From Bradymonas sediminis (GTDB lineage Bacteria > Myxococcota_A > Bradymonadia > Bradymonadales > Bradymonadaceae), in contig NZ_CP030032.1 in assembly GCF_003258315.1 (NCBI RefSeq), positions 162,001 to 226,000 on the forward strand: 64,000 bases of DNA, written 5' to 3'. The position numbers and the translations under genes were made by a program. Below are positions 33,142-41,065 of this stretch, one piece after another (within the stretch, counting starts at the first letter, position 1; each line of letters opens with the position of its first letter). A model generated the notes under the pieces. It worked only from the letters and a program-made list of their open reading frames with translations, was not told the origin of the DNA and did not search any database.

Positions 33142-34062
33142 ATGATTAGGCGCGCGTTGGTAGTCGGGGCGACCGGGTTTGTGGGTCGACATATCGTGAA
33201 GGCTCTTCGGGAAAGTGAGTTTGAGGTCGACGCGCTGCGCCGGTGGGATAGCGACCCGGCGGCGGTGGCGAATCTGCAGGTGAATACGGTCGTGGGGGAC
33301 CTGGTCGATCGGGAGCGGCTCGTTGAGATTCTTCCGGGCTATAATTGCGTCTTTATGGCGGCCGCGCCGCGTCTTGATCGCCCCGGGCCGGAATATCTGC
33401 GCGACAGTGTGCAGGGCATCCGTAATTTGTTGGCGGTGAGTCGGGCGGTGGATGTTGAGCGTGTGGTGGTGACGAGTTGTGCGACGACGGTCGCGCGCTC
33501 GTCGGTCGAGGCGATGTCGAGCGCCGAAGAGGTCTATTTGCCCGGCAGTGGCATCGGCGCGGAGCTCGCGGAGTCGCCGTTTCGTCCTGCGTTGCTAGCC
33601 TCGCTTGAGAACCAGGTCGAGGCGCAATATGCGGTCGAGTTGGAGTGTTTTCGCCAGGCCGCCGATGGCATGGATTTGATCCTGTTATGCCCGGGGATTT
33701 GTGTCGGTGAAGGGGCGGTGTTGCCCACCCGGGAGCTCCTCGCCGGGTTGCCTGACGAGGCGCGTATTAACGTCGTGGATGTCGACGCGGTGGCGCAGGC
33801 GCACCTGGCGGCCGCGACCGAGCCGACGCGCCAGCCCTTTGGCGGCGATCGGCGCTGTCTCGGCGGCGAGAATACGACGGTGGGTGAGCTTTATAAGCGG
33901 CTGAAGCCGAAGGGGGAGGGCGAGCGCACGCTGGGGCGCTACCAGGTGCGGCTGAGCGATGACGTGCACCGTCTTCGCGCGCTTGCGCTCTTCGGCGCGA
34001 ATACCTGGCTCGACTCGACGCGGGCTCAGCAGGAGTTCGGATTCCGGCCGCGCCCGCTTTGA
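33142..34062 (+). CDS. Epimerase-like SDR with degenerate active site
   Basis: 306 residues of the extended short-chain dehydrogenase (NAD-dependent epimerase) fold. The dinucleotide site VVGATGFVGRHIV is intact, and VERVVVTSCATTV carries the usual Ser/Thr. Aligned with its paralogue at 37068-38156, the catalytic Tyr-x3-Lys (YFEAK there) is QVEAQ here (Gln158, Gln162). The protein therefore probably binds NAD(P) without normal dehydrogenase or epimerase chemistry. It is divergent from the nuclease-helicase gene, and its stop codon touches that of the convergent diguanylate cyclase gene. Confidence 0.82.
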   Translation: MIRRALVVGATGFVGRHIVKALRESEFEVDALRRWDSDPAAVANLQVNTVVGDLVDRERLVEILPGYNCVFMAAAPRLDRPGPEYLRDSVQGIRNLLAVSRAVDVERVVVTSCATTVARSSVEAMSSAEEVYLPGSGIGAELAESPFRPALLASLENQVEAQYAVELECFRQAADGMDLILLCPGICVGEGAVLPTRELLAGLPDEARINVVDVDAVAQAHLAAATEPTRQPFGGDRRCLGGENTTVGELYKRLKPKGEGERTLGRYQVRLSDDVHRLRALALFGANTWLDSTRAQQEFGFRPRPL

Positions 34063-35418
34063 TCAGTTGATCTGCGGGGTTCGAATGATGCGATTTCGCC
34101 CCGCGGCTTTGGCGGCGTAGAGGTGGCGATCGGCGGTGCTAAAGATCGCCTCGACGTCGCGGCCATGGGTCGGAAACTCCGCGATACCGGCGCTAAACGA
34201 TACCCGAAAGTTCTCGCCGTTGACGGCCTGGAAGTCGAGCTCCGCGAATTCCCTGCGGATGCGCTCCAGGATAGTCCGCGCGTTATGCATCCCCTCATTG
34301 GCCATCACCACGACAAATTCCTCGCCGCCCCAGCGCCCGCGCAGGTCCTCGACGCGAAATCGATTTTGTAGGAGCCGGCCGAGCCCGGCGAGCACCCGGT
34401 CGCCGGCGAGGTGGCCGTGGGTGTCGTTGATGCGCTTAAAGTGGTCGAGGTCGAGCAGGCAGAAGGCGAGATTTTGCTTCTTTCGGCTCACCTCAGAGAG
34501 ACGCGCGGCCAGGGATTCGAGCAGGGCGCGGCGGGTGAGCAGGCCGGTGAGCGGGTCGCGGTCGGCGCGCTCGCGCATCATGCGGGAGCGCTCAATATGG
34601 GTCTGAATGCGGACCAAAAATTCTGCGGGCGCGCTGTGACGCGGCAGGAAGTCGTCGCTGCCGGCCTCAAAGGCGGCCAGACGAGCGCCGAGTCGGTTGT
34701 CGCGCCCCATGATGAGCACGGGGAGGTCCTGCCAGCGCGAGTGGGTGCGCAGGACACGACACAGGTCGAAGCCATTGATGTCGGGGGTTTGGGCGTCGAC
34801 GATCACGGCGTCGGGATCGCTGCATTGAAGTTGGGTGAGCAGTTGGCTTGCGTCATCGAGCGCGACGCTCTGCATCCCGTAGGCGTTGAGTTGGTCGCTC
34901 AGGGCGCCGGCGAAGTCGCGGTCTTCGTCGACGATCAGAATGGAGGGGCGCGCGGCGCGGCGAAGCGCGACGAGTTGGTTGATGGCCTGGCTAAGCTCGG
35001 TGGGGTCGACCGGGGTGTTGAGGAAGAGTCGCGCGCCCTCGTGGGCGGCCCAGACGCGGGTGCGCAGGTCGTCGCGCGCCGACAGAAAGGCCAGCGGAAT
35101 GCGGCGGGCCTTGGGGTGGGCGCGGGTTTCGGTCAGCCACGCTTCGGTCGAGGGCTCCCCGAGCAGGTCGATATTCAGGAATCCCGCCACGATTTCACTG
35201 CCATAGATGGCGACAATCTCTGAGGCTTCGTCTGGTGTTCGGGCGACGTGAAGGTGGAGCAGTGATTGTTCGGCGAGGGTGCGCGCACGCGCGGTGAATT
35301 GCGGATCATCGTCGACCCAGAGCACCCCGGCGGGGCGGTCGAGTATGGGCAGAGAGGGCTCGGCGTCGAGTCCCGTATGGCTTCGGGAGCGCGTGGCATC
35401 GCGCGGCAAGATCCTCAT
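34063..35418 (-). CDS. Diguanylate cyclase with two N-terminal receiver domains
   Basis: 451 residues. Receiver 1 (about 30-150) keeps the acidic pocket VDDDP, but its phospho-acceptor position is Asn82 (FLNIDLLG), so it is probably not phosphorylated. Receiver 2 (about 158-275) has VDEDRD and Asp208 (VIVDAQTPD). The GGDEF domain follows (290-450) with DLDHFKRINDTHGH and an active-type WGGEEF at 364-368. An RxxD inhibitory site (RVED, 355-358) lies five residues before it. It should make cyclic di-GMP under phosphorelay control and be feedback-inhibited by product. A GGGAGG site precedes the ATG. It may well govern the Tad pilus nearby, but that is inference. Confidence 0.92.
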   Translation of the reverse strand: MRILPRDATRSRSHTGLDAEPSLPILDRPAGVLWVDDDPQFTARARTLAEQSLLHLHVARTPDEASEIVAIYGSEIVAGFLNIDLLGEPSTEAWLTETRAHPKARRIPLAFLSARDDLRTRVWAAHEGARLFLNTPVDPTELSQAINQLVALRRAARPSILIVDEDRDFAGALSDQLNAYGMQSVALDDASQLLTQLQCSDPDAVIVDAQTPDINGFDLCRVLRTHSRWQDLPVLIMGRDNRLGARLAAFEAGSDDFLPRHSAPAEFLVRIQTHIERSRMMRERADRDPLTGLLTRRALLESLAARLSEVSRKKQNLAFCLLDLDHFKRINDTHGHLAGDRVLAGLGRLLQNRFRVEDLRGRWGGEEFVVVMANEGMHNARTILERIRREFAELDFQAVNGENFRVSFSAGIAEFPTHGRDVEAIFSTADRHLYAAKAAGRNRIIRTPQIN

Positions 35419-35526
35419 ATTCCCTCCCAGTCGATTGCGTGCGTATCAACAAATACACGAGCTTGAGCGATAGCGATGAGACATACTCAGGCAGGCCAAT
35501 CGGGTCGTGTAAACAGACAATAAAAA

Positions 35527-35562
35527 AAGGTGCGCCGATGAATAACTCATCGGCGCACCTTG
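35527..35562 (-). terminator. Intrinsic terminator after the hppD gene
   Basis: A perfect 15-bp stem (AAGGTGCGCCGATGA and TCATCGGCGCACCTT, loop ATAAC) is followed on the minus strand by a T-run of seven. It ends the 4-hydroxyphenylpyruvate dioxygenase transcript before the diguanylate cyclase gene. Confidence 0.9.
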
Positions 35563-35625
35563 AAACCTGTTCACATTTCCTCAAATTTCAACCCGAAAGT
35601 TGAAATTAAAGGTCTTGTGCGCTGC

Positions 35626-36780
35626 TTATTCTGCTTTGGTGCCCGCCAGGTCGCCGAGCTGGTCGCGCTCGATGGCCTCGAAGAGGGCGCGGAAGTTGCC
35701 GCCGCCGAAGCCGCGGTCGCCTTTGCGCTGGATCAGCTCGATGAAGAACGGGCCGGCTTCCGGCTCATCATAAAGAAGGGCGGCTTCTTTCATGAAGATC
35801 TGGAGCAAATACCCATCTTCGGAGCCGTCGATGGCGATCTCGAGGTCTTCCAGGACCTGCCAATCTTCGTCGATCTCGGGCACGCCCTGCTCGGCCAGCG
35901 TCGCGGGGCGCGCGGCGTAGTAGGAGTGGGGCGTGTGCAAGAAGACCACGCCGCGCTCGCGCATCTCGCGCACGACCGTGATGATGTCCTCGACTTCGAA
36001 GGCCGCGTGCTGGATGCCCGGGCCGCCGAAGTCTTCCAGGTATTTCTGGATCTGCGAGCGATGGAAATACGGGCGAAGCGGCTCATTATTGGCAAATTTG
36101 ACGCCGCTTTCGGGGTCTTTGGCCACGATCGATTTCAGGCCGGACCCGGAGCCCGCGCCGGGGTTGATGTCGCTGGTGTGGAAGTCGATCTCCCAGAACT
36201 TCTCCATGCCCAGGACGTTCTTGTACCAGTCAATATACGGCTTAAGCGTGCTCATATTGACGGTGAGATGGTCGATGCCGCCGATGCCGAATTCGTTGTG
36301 CACGTCGGTCTCGACCACGTCGAATCCGGGGGCGTATCCCGGGTACTCAGCGCGCTCGACGAAGCCGAAGGTCGCGTTGCCAAGCGGGGTGGCGATCTCG
36401 AAGCGACGGTAGCGTCCGCCGTCGATCTCGTCGGTCTGGATGTCGGCGATAAAGGTCGCGCCGCGCTCCTCAAGGTGCTTCCAGGCGGCTTCGATGTCGC
36501 GCACGCGGAAGTTGACGGTGGCGATACCGGCGGCGTGGAAATGGCGGTGGTAGCTGCCGAAGGAGCCGTCGCGGTTGGGCTCGATGACTTCGATGGTGAC
36601 GTCGCCAGCCTGGTAAACCGCGGCGGTATCGCCGGTCTCTTCGGTCCAGGCGTCGCTGGATTTCGCGATCTGCGTAAAGCCGACTTTCTTGGTGTAGAAG
36701 TCGTGGCTTCGCTTCAGGTCAAGCGTGACAAAGCGCAATCCGTCGTAGCCGAGAATGCCGAGATTCGTGATGTCCGTCAT
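35626..36780 (-). CDS. hppD: 4-hydroxyphenylpyruvate dioxygenase
   Basis: 384 residues, the normal length. The enzyme converts 4-hydroxyphenylpyruvate to homogentisate in tyrosine breakdown. Two vicinal-oxygen-chelate domains are visible. The iron ligands are His171 (IDHLTVN), His258 (GIQHAAF) and Glu348 (FFIELIQRKG). The C-terminal GFGGGNFRALFEAIERDQ gate helix is typical. A GAGGA site precedes the ATG, and the gene is a single unit with its own terminator. Homogentisate dioxygenase and fumarylacetoacetase are not in the window, so the rest of the pathway must lie elsewhere or the product serves another use such as quinone or pigment formation. Confidence 0.97.
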   Translation of the reverse strand: MTDITNLGILGYDGLRFVTLDLKRSHDFYTKKVGFTQIAKSSDAWTEETGDTAAVYQAGDVTIEVIEPNRDGSFGSYHRHFHAAGIATVNFRVRDIEAAWKHLEERGATFIADIQTDEIDGGRYRRFEIATPLGNATFGFVERAEYPGYAPGFDVVETDVHNEFGIGGIDHLTVNMSTLKPYIDWYKNVLGMEKFWEIDFHTSDINPGAGSGSGLKSIVAKDPESGVKFANNEPLRPYFHRSQIQKYLEDFGGPGIQHAAFEVEDIITVVREMRERGVVFLHTPHSYYAARPATLAEQGVPEIDEDWQVLEDLEIAIDGSEDGYLLQIFMKEAALLYDEPEAGPFFIELIQRKGDRGFGGGNFRALFEAIERDQLGDLAGTKAE

Positions 36781-37067
36781 GATAGTCCTCGCGGTTGAAA
36801 ATAGAGAGGACTCCCCGTGTGTGGAGGGTCCCGATGAAATGAAAGTACTCTGCCTGATTGACCGACTAGCGGACTTGCGCCCTCCTGTAAAGTCACGGAG
36901 ATGCCTTGGGAATCCTCGGCGGGATTTCGCGCTTTGGAGGGGCGGTTTCGCCGTTTTTGGGCAGCGATTGAGCGCTGCTCAATGCCCTTGCAGAACGGCG
37001 AGGCAGGGGCCAAGATGGCGGCGATTATAAGGGTTGAATATTAAATGTGTCGAGTTGAGCGAAATCT

Positions 37068-38156
37068 ATGAGCGAAAATACGAATTCACAGCCCGAGACC
37101 CCGGCGCGCCCCACCATTCTTGTGACGGGTGCCACCGGGTTCATCGGGCAGCATATCGTGCAAACGCTGCTCAAGCGCGGCTATTCGGTGCGCGCGATGC
37201 GCCGCGCCGGGCGTGATTTGCCCGGGATCGCTGCGTCGAAGGTCGAGTGGGTGGACGGCGATCTCGACGCGCCAGAGACCCTTCGCGCGGCGATGCGCGG
37301 GTGCCCCGGGGTGATCCATTGCGCCGGGTTCTATCCTCGCGATGGCCTCGATATGCAGGCCGCGCGGCAAAAGGGGGTCGGCCAGATTCGCAACCTATTC
37401 GACGAATGCCTGGCCCAGCGGGTGGCGCGGGTGGTCTATATTTCGAGCCCGGCGACCCTCGGGGTGGGGGATGTGTCGAAGCTGACGCGCGAGGATAAGA
37501 CCGGCATGCTTCGCCCCGACCCGGAGCGTCAGGCGCCGGAGCGCCGCGGCCTCAATGAGACCGATTTCTATGTGCCCGGGACCGTGCAAAACGCCTATTT
37601 CGAGGCGAAGTGGGCGATGGAGGCCGAGGTCTATCGCTATATGCTGCGCGGGTTGGCTGCGGTGGTCCTGGTCCCAAGCGCGGTCTTTGGACCAGGCGAT
37701 CATAAGCCCACCAGCGGCGAGATCATCCTGCGCATCGCGCGTGGCAAGATGCCGGCGCTGATCGGCGATACCTTTAATATGGTTGATGTGCGCGATGTCG
37801 CGGATTCTGCGGTGACGGCGATGGAGCGCGGGCGGCCGGGGCGGCGCTATATCCTGGGCGGGAGTAATTTGAGCGTCGCTGATTTTGGCGAGGCCGTCAG
37901 TCACCTGGCCGGGGTCGACGCGCCGCGCTTTCATCTGCCCTCGGCCCCGGTGCGCGGGGTCGCGCGGGCCGCCGAGAAGATCGGTCGGCGCATCGGCGCG
38001 AACCCGCCGGCCTGGGTGGTGGGCACCGATTTAATGGCGCTCTGTCGCCCGCTGCTCGATGAGCGCGCGCGCGCCGAAATCGACCACACGGCGCGCCCTT
38101 ACCGTCAAACGCTAACGGACTCGATCGCGTGGTTTCGTGAAAATAACTATCTTTAA
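37068..38156 (+). CDS. NAD-dependent epimerase/dehydratase family protein
   Basis: 362 residues of the extended SDR fold. It has TGATGFIGQHIV at 21-31 for NAD(P) binding, the VVYISSPATLG segment with the active-site Ser, and a proper catalytic Tyr177-x3-Lys181 (YFEAK). VRDVADSAVTAME is the usual C-terminal substrate-domain segment. It most resembles hopanoid-associated sugar epimerases and dihydroflavonol-reductase-like proteins, so a sugar-nucleotide or sterol-like substrate is possible; I cannot choose. It is a paralogue of the inactive-looking SDR at 33142-34062. It is divergent from hppD and lies upstream of the Tad locus by about 190 bases. Confidence 0.87.
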   Translation: MSENTNSQPETPARPTILVTGATGFIGQHIVQTLLKRGYSVRAMRRAGRDLPGIAASKVEWVDGDLDAPETLRAAMRGCPGVIHCAGFYPRDGLDMQAARQKGVGQIRNLFDECLAQRVARVVYISSPATLGVGDVSKLTREDKTGMLRPDPERQAPERRGLNETDFYVPGTVQNAYFEAKWAMEAEVYRYMLRGLAAVVLVPSAVFGPGDHKPTSGEIILRIARGKMPALIGDTFNMVDVRDVADSAVTAMERGRPGRRYILGGSNLSVADFGEAVSHLAGVDAPRFHLPSAPVRGVARAAEKIGRRIGANPPAWVVGTDLMALCRPLLDERARAEIDHTARPYRQTLTDSIAWFRENNYL

Positions 38157-38345
38157 GATGTTGTAATTTATGGGCGATTTTTCTGAACCGCCAGGGAATA
38201 TCGGCTGGACCAACTTTTATAGGTCTGGTATTGTTTTGACCGTCAACAGATTCAAAGCGGCAACCACGCGGCATTCGCTCGCCGATACCATTGCAGCACG
38301 ATTGATTATTTGGGCTTGAGCTCACCTTCCGAGAGGATTTTCCAG

Positions 38346-39215
38346 ATGGCAAAAAAGAAGCTACTAATTGCGGCAGTTATCGTCGGCGCGTTTGCAGCGC
38401 TTTTGGTCTATCTTTTCTCTCAGCAGCAGACTGAAAAGCTGGAGGCGATTAAGGCCGATGAGGTTGAGGTTATCTATTCGGCGACTGACGTGCCCGAGGG
38501 TGCGGCGCTGACCAAAGATAACGTGACCGTCAAGAAGGTGCCTCGCAGCAACCTTCCGCCCAACCCGATTTATCAGAGCGAGTTCTCCGATTATGTCGGC
38601 GCTCCGGTAAACCGTCGTATCCAGGCCGGCGATATGCTCCTGTCGAGCGACATCGCGTCGGTTCAGTCCGCGAACACCCTGTCGAGCCGCATTCCCCCGG
38701 GAGAGCGCGCCATGTCGTTGCCGGTCGATACGATCAGCGGCGTCTCGGGGCTGCTTCGCCCCGGCGATCGCGTCGATATCCTGGGCACCTTCCCGGTCGC
38801 CGGCGAAGAGCAGACCATTCAGGACGCCGGCGGTGGTGCCAGCACCGGTTATATGACCATTACCCTGCTGCAGAGCGTGACGCTGCTGGCCGTTGGTCAG
38901 GAGATCTCGGGAATCAGCGCGGGCGGCCAGGACGGTTCGGGTCGGGCACGCGGCGGATATAGCACCATCACCCCGTCGGTCACGATCAGTGAGGCCGAAC
39001 TGCTCACCATCGCGCAGACCCGCGGCGAGCTGATGATTCTTCTGCGTAACTCCGAAGACGTCGAGCAGGGAACGATCAAGAGCACGACCCTACGCCGCGT
39101 GCTGGAGGACCTCGAGGTCATCAACACGATCCGCCACACGCGTCAGAAGACCAAGCGTCCGGCGAAAAAGAAAGAGCCGGAAGGACCGGTCATCTTCCGC
39201 GGCTCGGATCGCTAA
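38346..39215 (+). CDS. cpaB: Flp pilus assembly protein CpaB
   Basis: About 289 residues from the ATG at 38346, chosen for a GAGGA site 8 bases upstream. CpaB/RcpC is a periplasmic component that works with the secretin in Tad pilus export. A single N-terminal membrane helix (KLLIAAVIVGAFAALLVYLF) is followed by a SAF-type domain (YSATDVPEGAALTKDNVTVKKV, NRRIQAGDMLLSSDI). The RcpC-type region has SLPVDTISGVSGLLRPGDRVDI. A positively charged tail (RQKTKRPAKKKEPEGP) ends the protein. It is the first gene of the Tad locus. A terminator-like hairpin lies between it and the secretin gene. Confidence 0.93.
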   Translation: MAKKKLLIAAVIVGAFAALLVYLFSQQQTEKLEAIKADEVEVIYSATDVPEGAALTKDNVTVKKVPRSNLPPNPIYQSEFSDYVGAPVNRRIQAGDMLLSSDIASVQSANTLSSRIPPGERAMSLPVDTISGVSGLLRPGDRVDILGTFPVAGEEQTIQDAGGGASTGYMTITLLQSVTLLAVGQEISGISAGGQDGSGRARGGYSTITPSVTISEAELLTIAQTRGELMILLRNSEDVEQGTIKSTTLRRVLEDLEVINTIRHTRQKTKRPAKKKEPEGPVIFRGSDR

Positions 39216-39541
39216 GCAAACGTTCATAATATATGAACTTACAATCGAAAACACGGCGTGGATCGACTCCCCCTTACCCCTGTATAGAGGCAGGAGGGGG
39301 TAGCCCACCCCGTGTTTTTGAGTTTTAAGGCGCGAAATTTGCGCTCGCGCCGCGCGAGAAATGCAGTAACTGGAAAATAAGCGGGCATACCAGGGGCAAC
39401 ATAGCTTACAAGATAGCTAATCTTGATGTATGCTCGGGCAGAACGCTTGAATGTTTATTGAAATTATGGTGCCCCACAGCGGGCTACTGATATGGCTCAC
39501 CCGAAACCGGGCTGGGTTTTTGGATGGAATCGAGGAGTGAT
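39216..39541. other. Intergenic region between cpaB and cpaC
   Basis: This 326-base gap holds the large hairpin described separately and, after it, a likely leader region of cpaC. In the leader, CAAGAT (39409-39414) can pair with ATCTTG (39420-39425). An outer GCATAC/GTATGC pair (39385-39390, 39428-39433) encloses it. The nested structure could be regulatory. No open frame is seen. Confidence 0.5.
39248..39319 (+). terminator. Hairpin with T-run between cpaB and cpaC
   Basis: AAAACACGGCGTGG (39248-39261) pairs with CCACCCCGTGTTTT (39305-39318) with one mismatch. The enclosed part holds a further CCCCCT/AGGGGG pairing. The T-run continues to 39319. It could be a full terminator, making cpaC start a second transcript, or a partial one that sets the CpaB to secretin ratio. 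Confidence 0.65.
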
Positions 39542-40963
39542 ATGCGGCAGTACAAACGGTTGGGACTACTCTTAGTGATGTTGCTTGCGAGTTCGGCAGT
39601 CGTGGTGACCCACGCGCCGAGTGAAGTTCATGCACAGGCGCCGGACAAAGAGTTTAATCTCGCGGTCGGCGAGACGCTGACCTTCAGTGGTCGTGGTGTG
39701 CGTTCGGTAAGTATCGGACTTCCCAATATCGCGGACGCCCAGGTCATCAGCAACGGACAACTCTTGGTGACCGCCAAGCAGCCCGGCACGACCACCATCA
39801 ATATCAACGGCAGCAGCGGACAGCGCACCCTCTTGGTCCGCGTCGTCGGCACCAACCCGCAGTCGCTGGCCGAAGAGGTCCGCGAGGTGCTCGGGTCGGC
39901 CTCGGGCGTCGAAGTTCGCGTGGTGAAGGGGCGCGTCCTGCTCGAGGGCGAGGTGTCCGGCGAGCAGTTTAAGCGCAAGATCGACGTGATGACGGGGCTT
40001 TACCCCAACCAACTGCTTAACTTCACGACCTATCGCGAGGCGTTCGTTGAGGACGCTCGCATGGTCGCCGTGGACCTCTACTTCGTCCAACTCGCCACCG
40101 TGAATCGTGACGAGCTTGGCGTGAAGTGGGGCCAGTTTGTCGGGGCGAACTATACGTTCGGCACCGGCGATGTGCCGCTGTATTACGGCAATAACGCTCA
40201 GCTCGAGTCGGGCGTGCTGCCCGGTAAGACCGGCACCCTGCTCTCGGAGCCGGCCCGGCTCACCGGCGGCGACGGCCTGACCTCCTATTTCTCGATGGTC
40301 GGCCAGGTCAACGTTGCCCTGGACTTCCTGGTCTCCAACGGCCTGGTCAAGACCATCAACCATGGCAAGATCATCACCGAGGCAGGCAAGGCCGCCGAGT
40401 ATCATAACGGTGGTACGCTGCTGATTAAGATCGCCGGCACGCAGGTCGCGACCCTCGAAGAGATCCCGTACGGGCTCGAGGTCAAAGTCACGCCGGTTAT
40501 CGACGTAAATGACCAGGTGAAGCTCGACATCGTCATGGACTTCAGCGAGCTGGATTACTCCAACGCCGTCGACAATATCCCCGCGCTGCGAAACACCTCG
40601 GTCGTCAGCGTGGTCAACACCGTGGCTGACCAGTCGGTGCTGATCTCGAGCCAGATGAATATCAACGATACCTCCAACACCAGCGGTATCTGGATGCTCT
40701 CGCGCATTCCGATCCTCGGCTGGATGTTCAAGAGCCGCAACTTCCTGGGCAGCTCCCTGGATAACGCGCTCTTCGTGACGCCGCGGGTCTACAAGCCGGG
40801 CAAGCAGGTTCATGAAGAGATGATCGACGGCGTCTTTAAGGGACTGATGGACGCCGGCGCGGAACCCGAGGACCTGCCGGACCTTATGACCCAAAAGGCA
40901 TCTCGTAGTGCTGCCCCTGCGGCGCCTGCTGAGACGCAAGAGGACCCGGCGCTTCTGGAGTAA
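39542..40963 (+). CDS. cpaC: Flp pilus secretin CpaC (RcpA)
   Basis: About 473 residues from the ATG at 39542, which has a GAGGAG site; the protein then begins with a signal peptide (LGLLLVMLLASSAVVVTHA). The N-terminal pilus-assembly domain (NLAVGETLTFSGRGVRSVSIG) and a BON-like segment (GVEVRVVKGRVLLEGEVSG) come first. The secretin core follows (VDLYFVQLATVNRDELGVKWGQ, GTQVATLEEIPYGLEVKV, VPALRNTSVVSVVNT type strands, LFVTPRVYKP). It should form the outer-membrane channel of the Tad pilus. A Pro/Ala-rich tail follows the secretin domain. Confidence 0.94.
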   Translation: MRQYKRLGLLLVMLLASSAVVVTHAPSEVHAQAPDKEFNLAVGETLTFSGRGVRSVSIGLPNIADAQVISNGQLLVTAKQPGTTTININGSSGQRTLLVRVVGTNPQSLAEEVREVLGSASGVEVRVVKGRVLLEGEVSGEQFKRKIDVMTGLYPNQLLNFTTYREAFVEDARMVAVDLYFVQLATVNRDELGVKWGQFVGANYTFGTGDVPLYYGNNAQLESGVLPGKTGTLLSEPARLTGGDGLTSYFSMVGQVNVALDFLVSNGLVKTINHGKIITEAGKAAEYHNGGTLLIKIAGTQVATLEEIPYGLEVKVTPVIDVNDQVKLDIVMDFSELDYSNAVDNIPALRNTSVVSVVNTVADQSVLISSQMNINDTSNTSGIWMLSRIPILGWMFKSRNFLGSSLDNALFVTPRVYKPGKQVHEEMIDGVFKGLMDAGAEPEDLPDLMTQKASRSAAPAAPAETQEDPALLE

Positions 40964-40972
40964 AAGAGTAAA

Positions 40973-41014
40973 GCGCGCGGCATCGGTCGGCTCCTGTTGG
41001 CCGGTGCCGCGCGC
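40973..41014. repeat. GC-rich hairpin between cpaC and cpaF
   Basis: GCGCGCGGCA (40973-40982) pairs with TGCCGCGCGC (41005-41014), and further inner pairs give a very stable stem. There is no T-run behind it. It may be an mRNA-stabilising or attenuating element rather than a terminator. Confidence 0.6.
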
Positions 41015-41065
41015 CTAAATAGTCCGACCCGCCGGCCAAACCCCCTTTGACCACAGTATGGAAAG

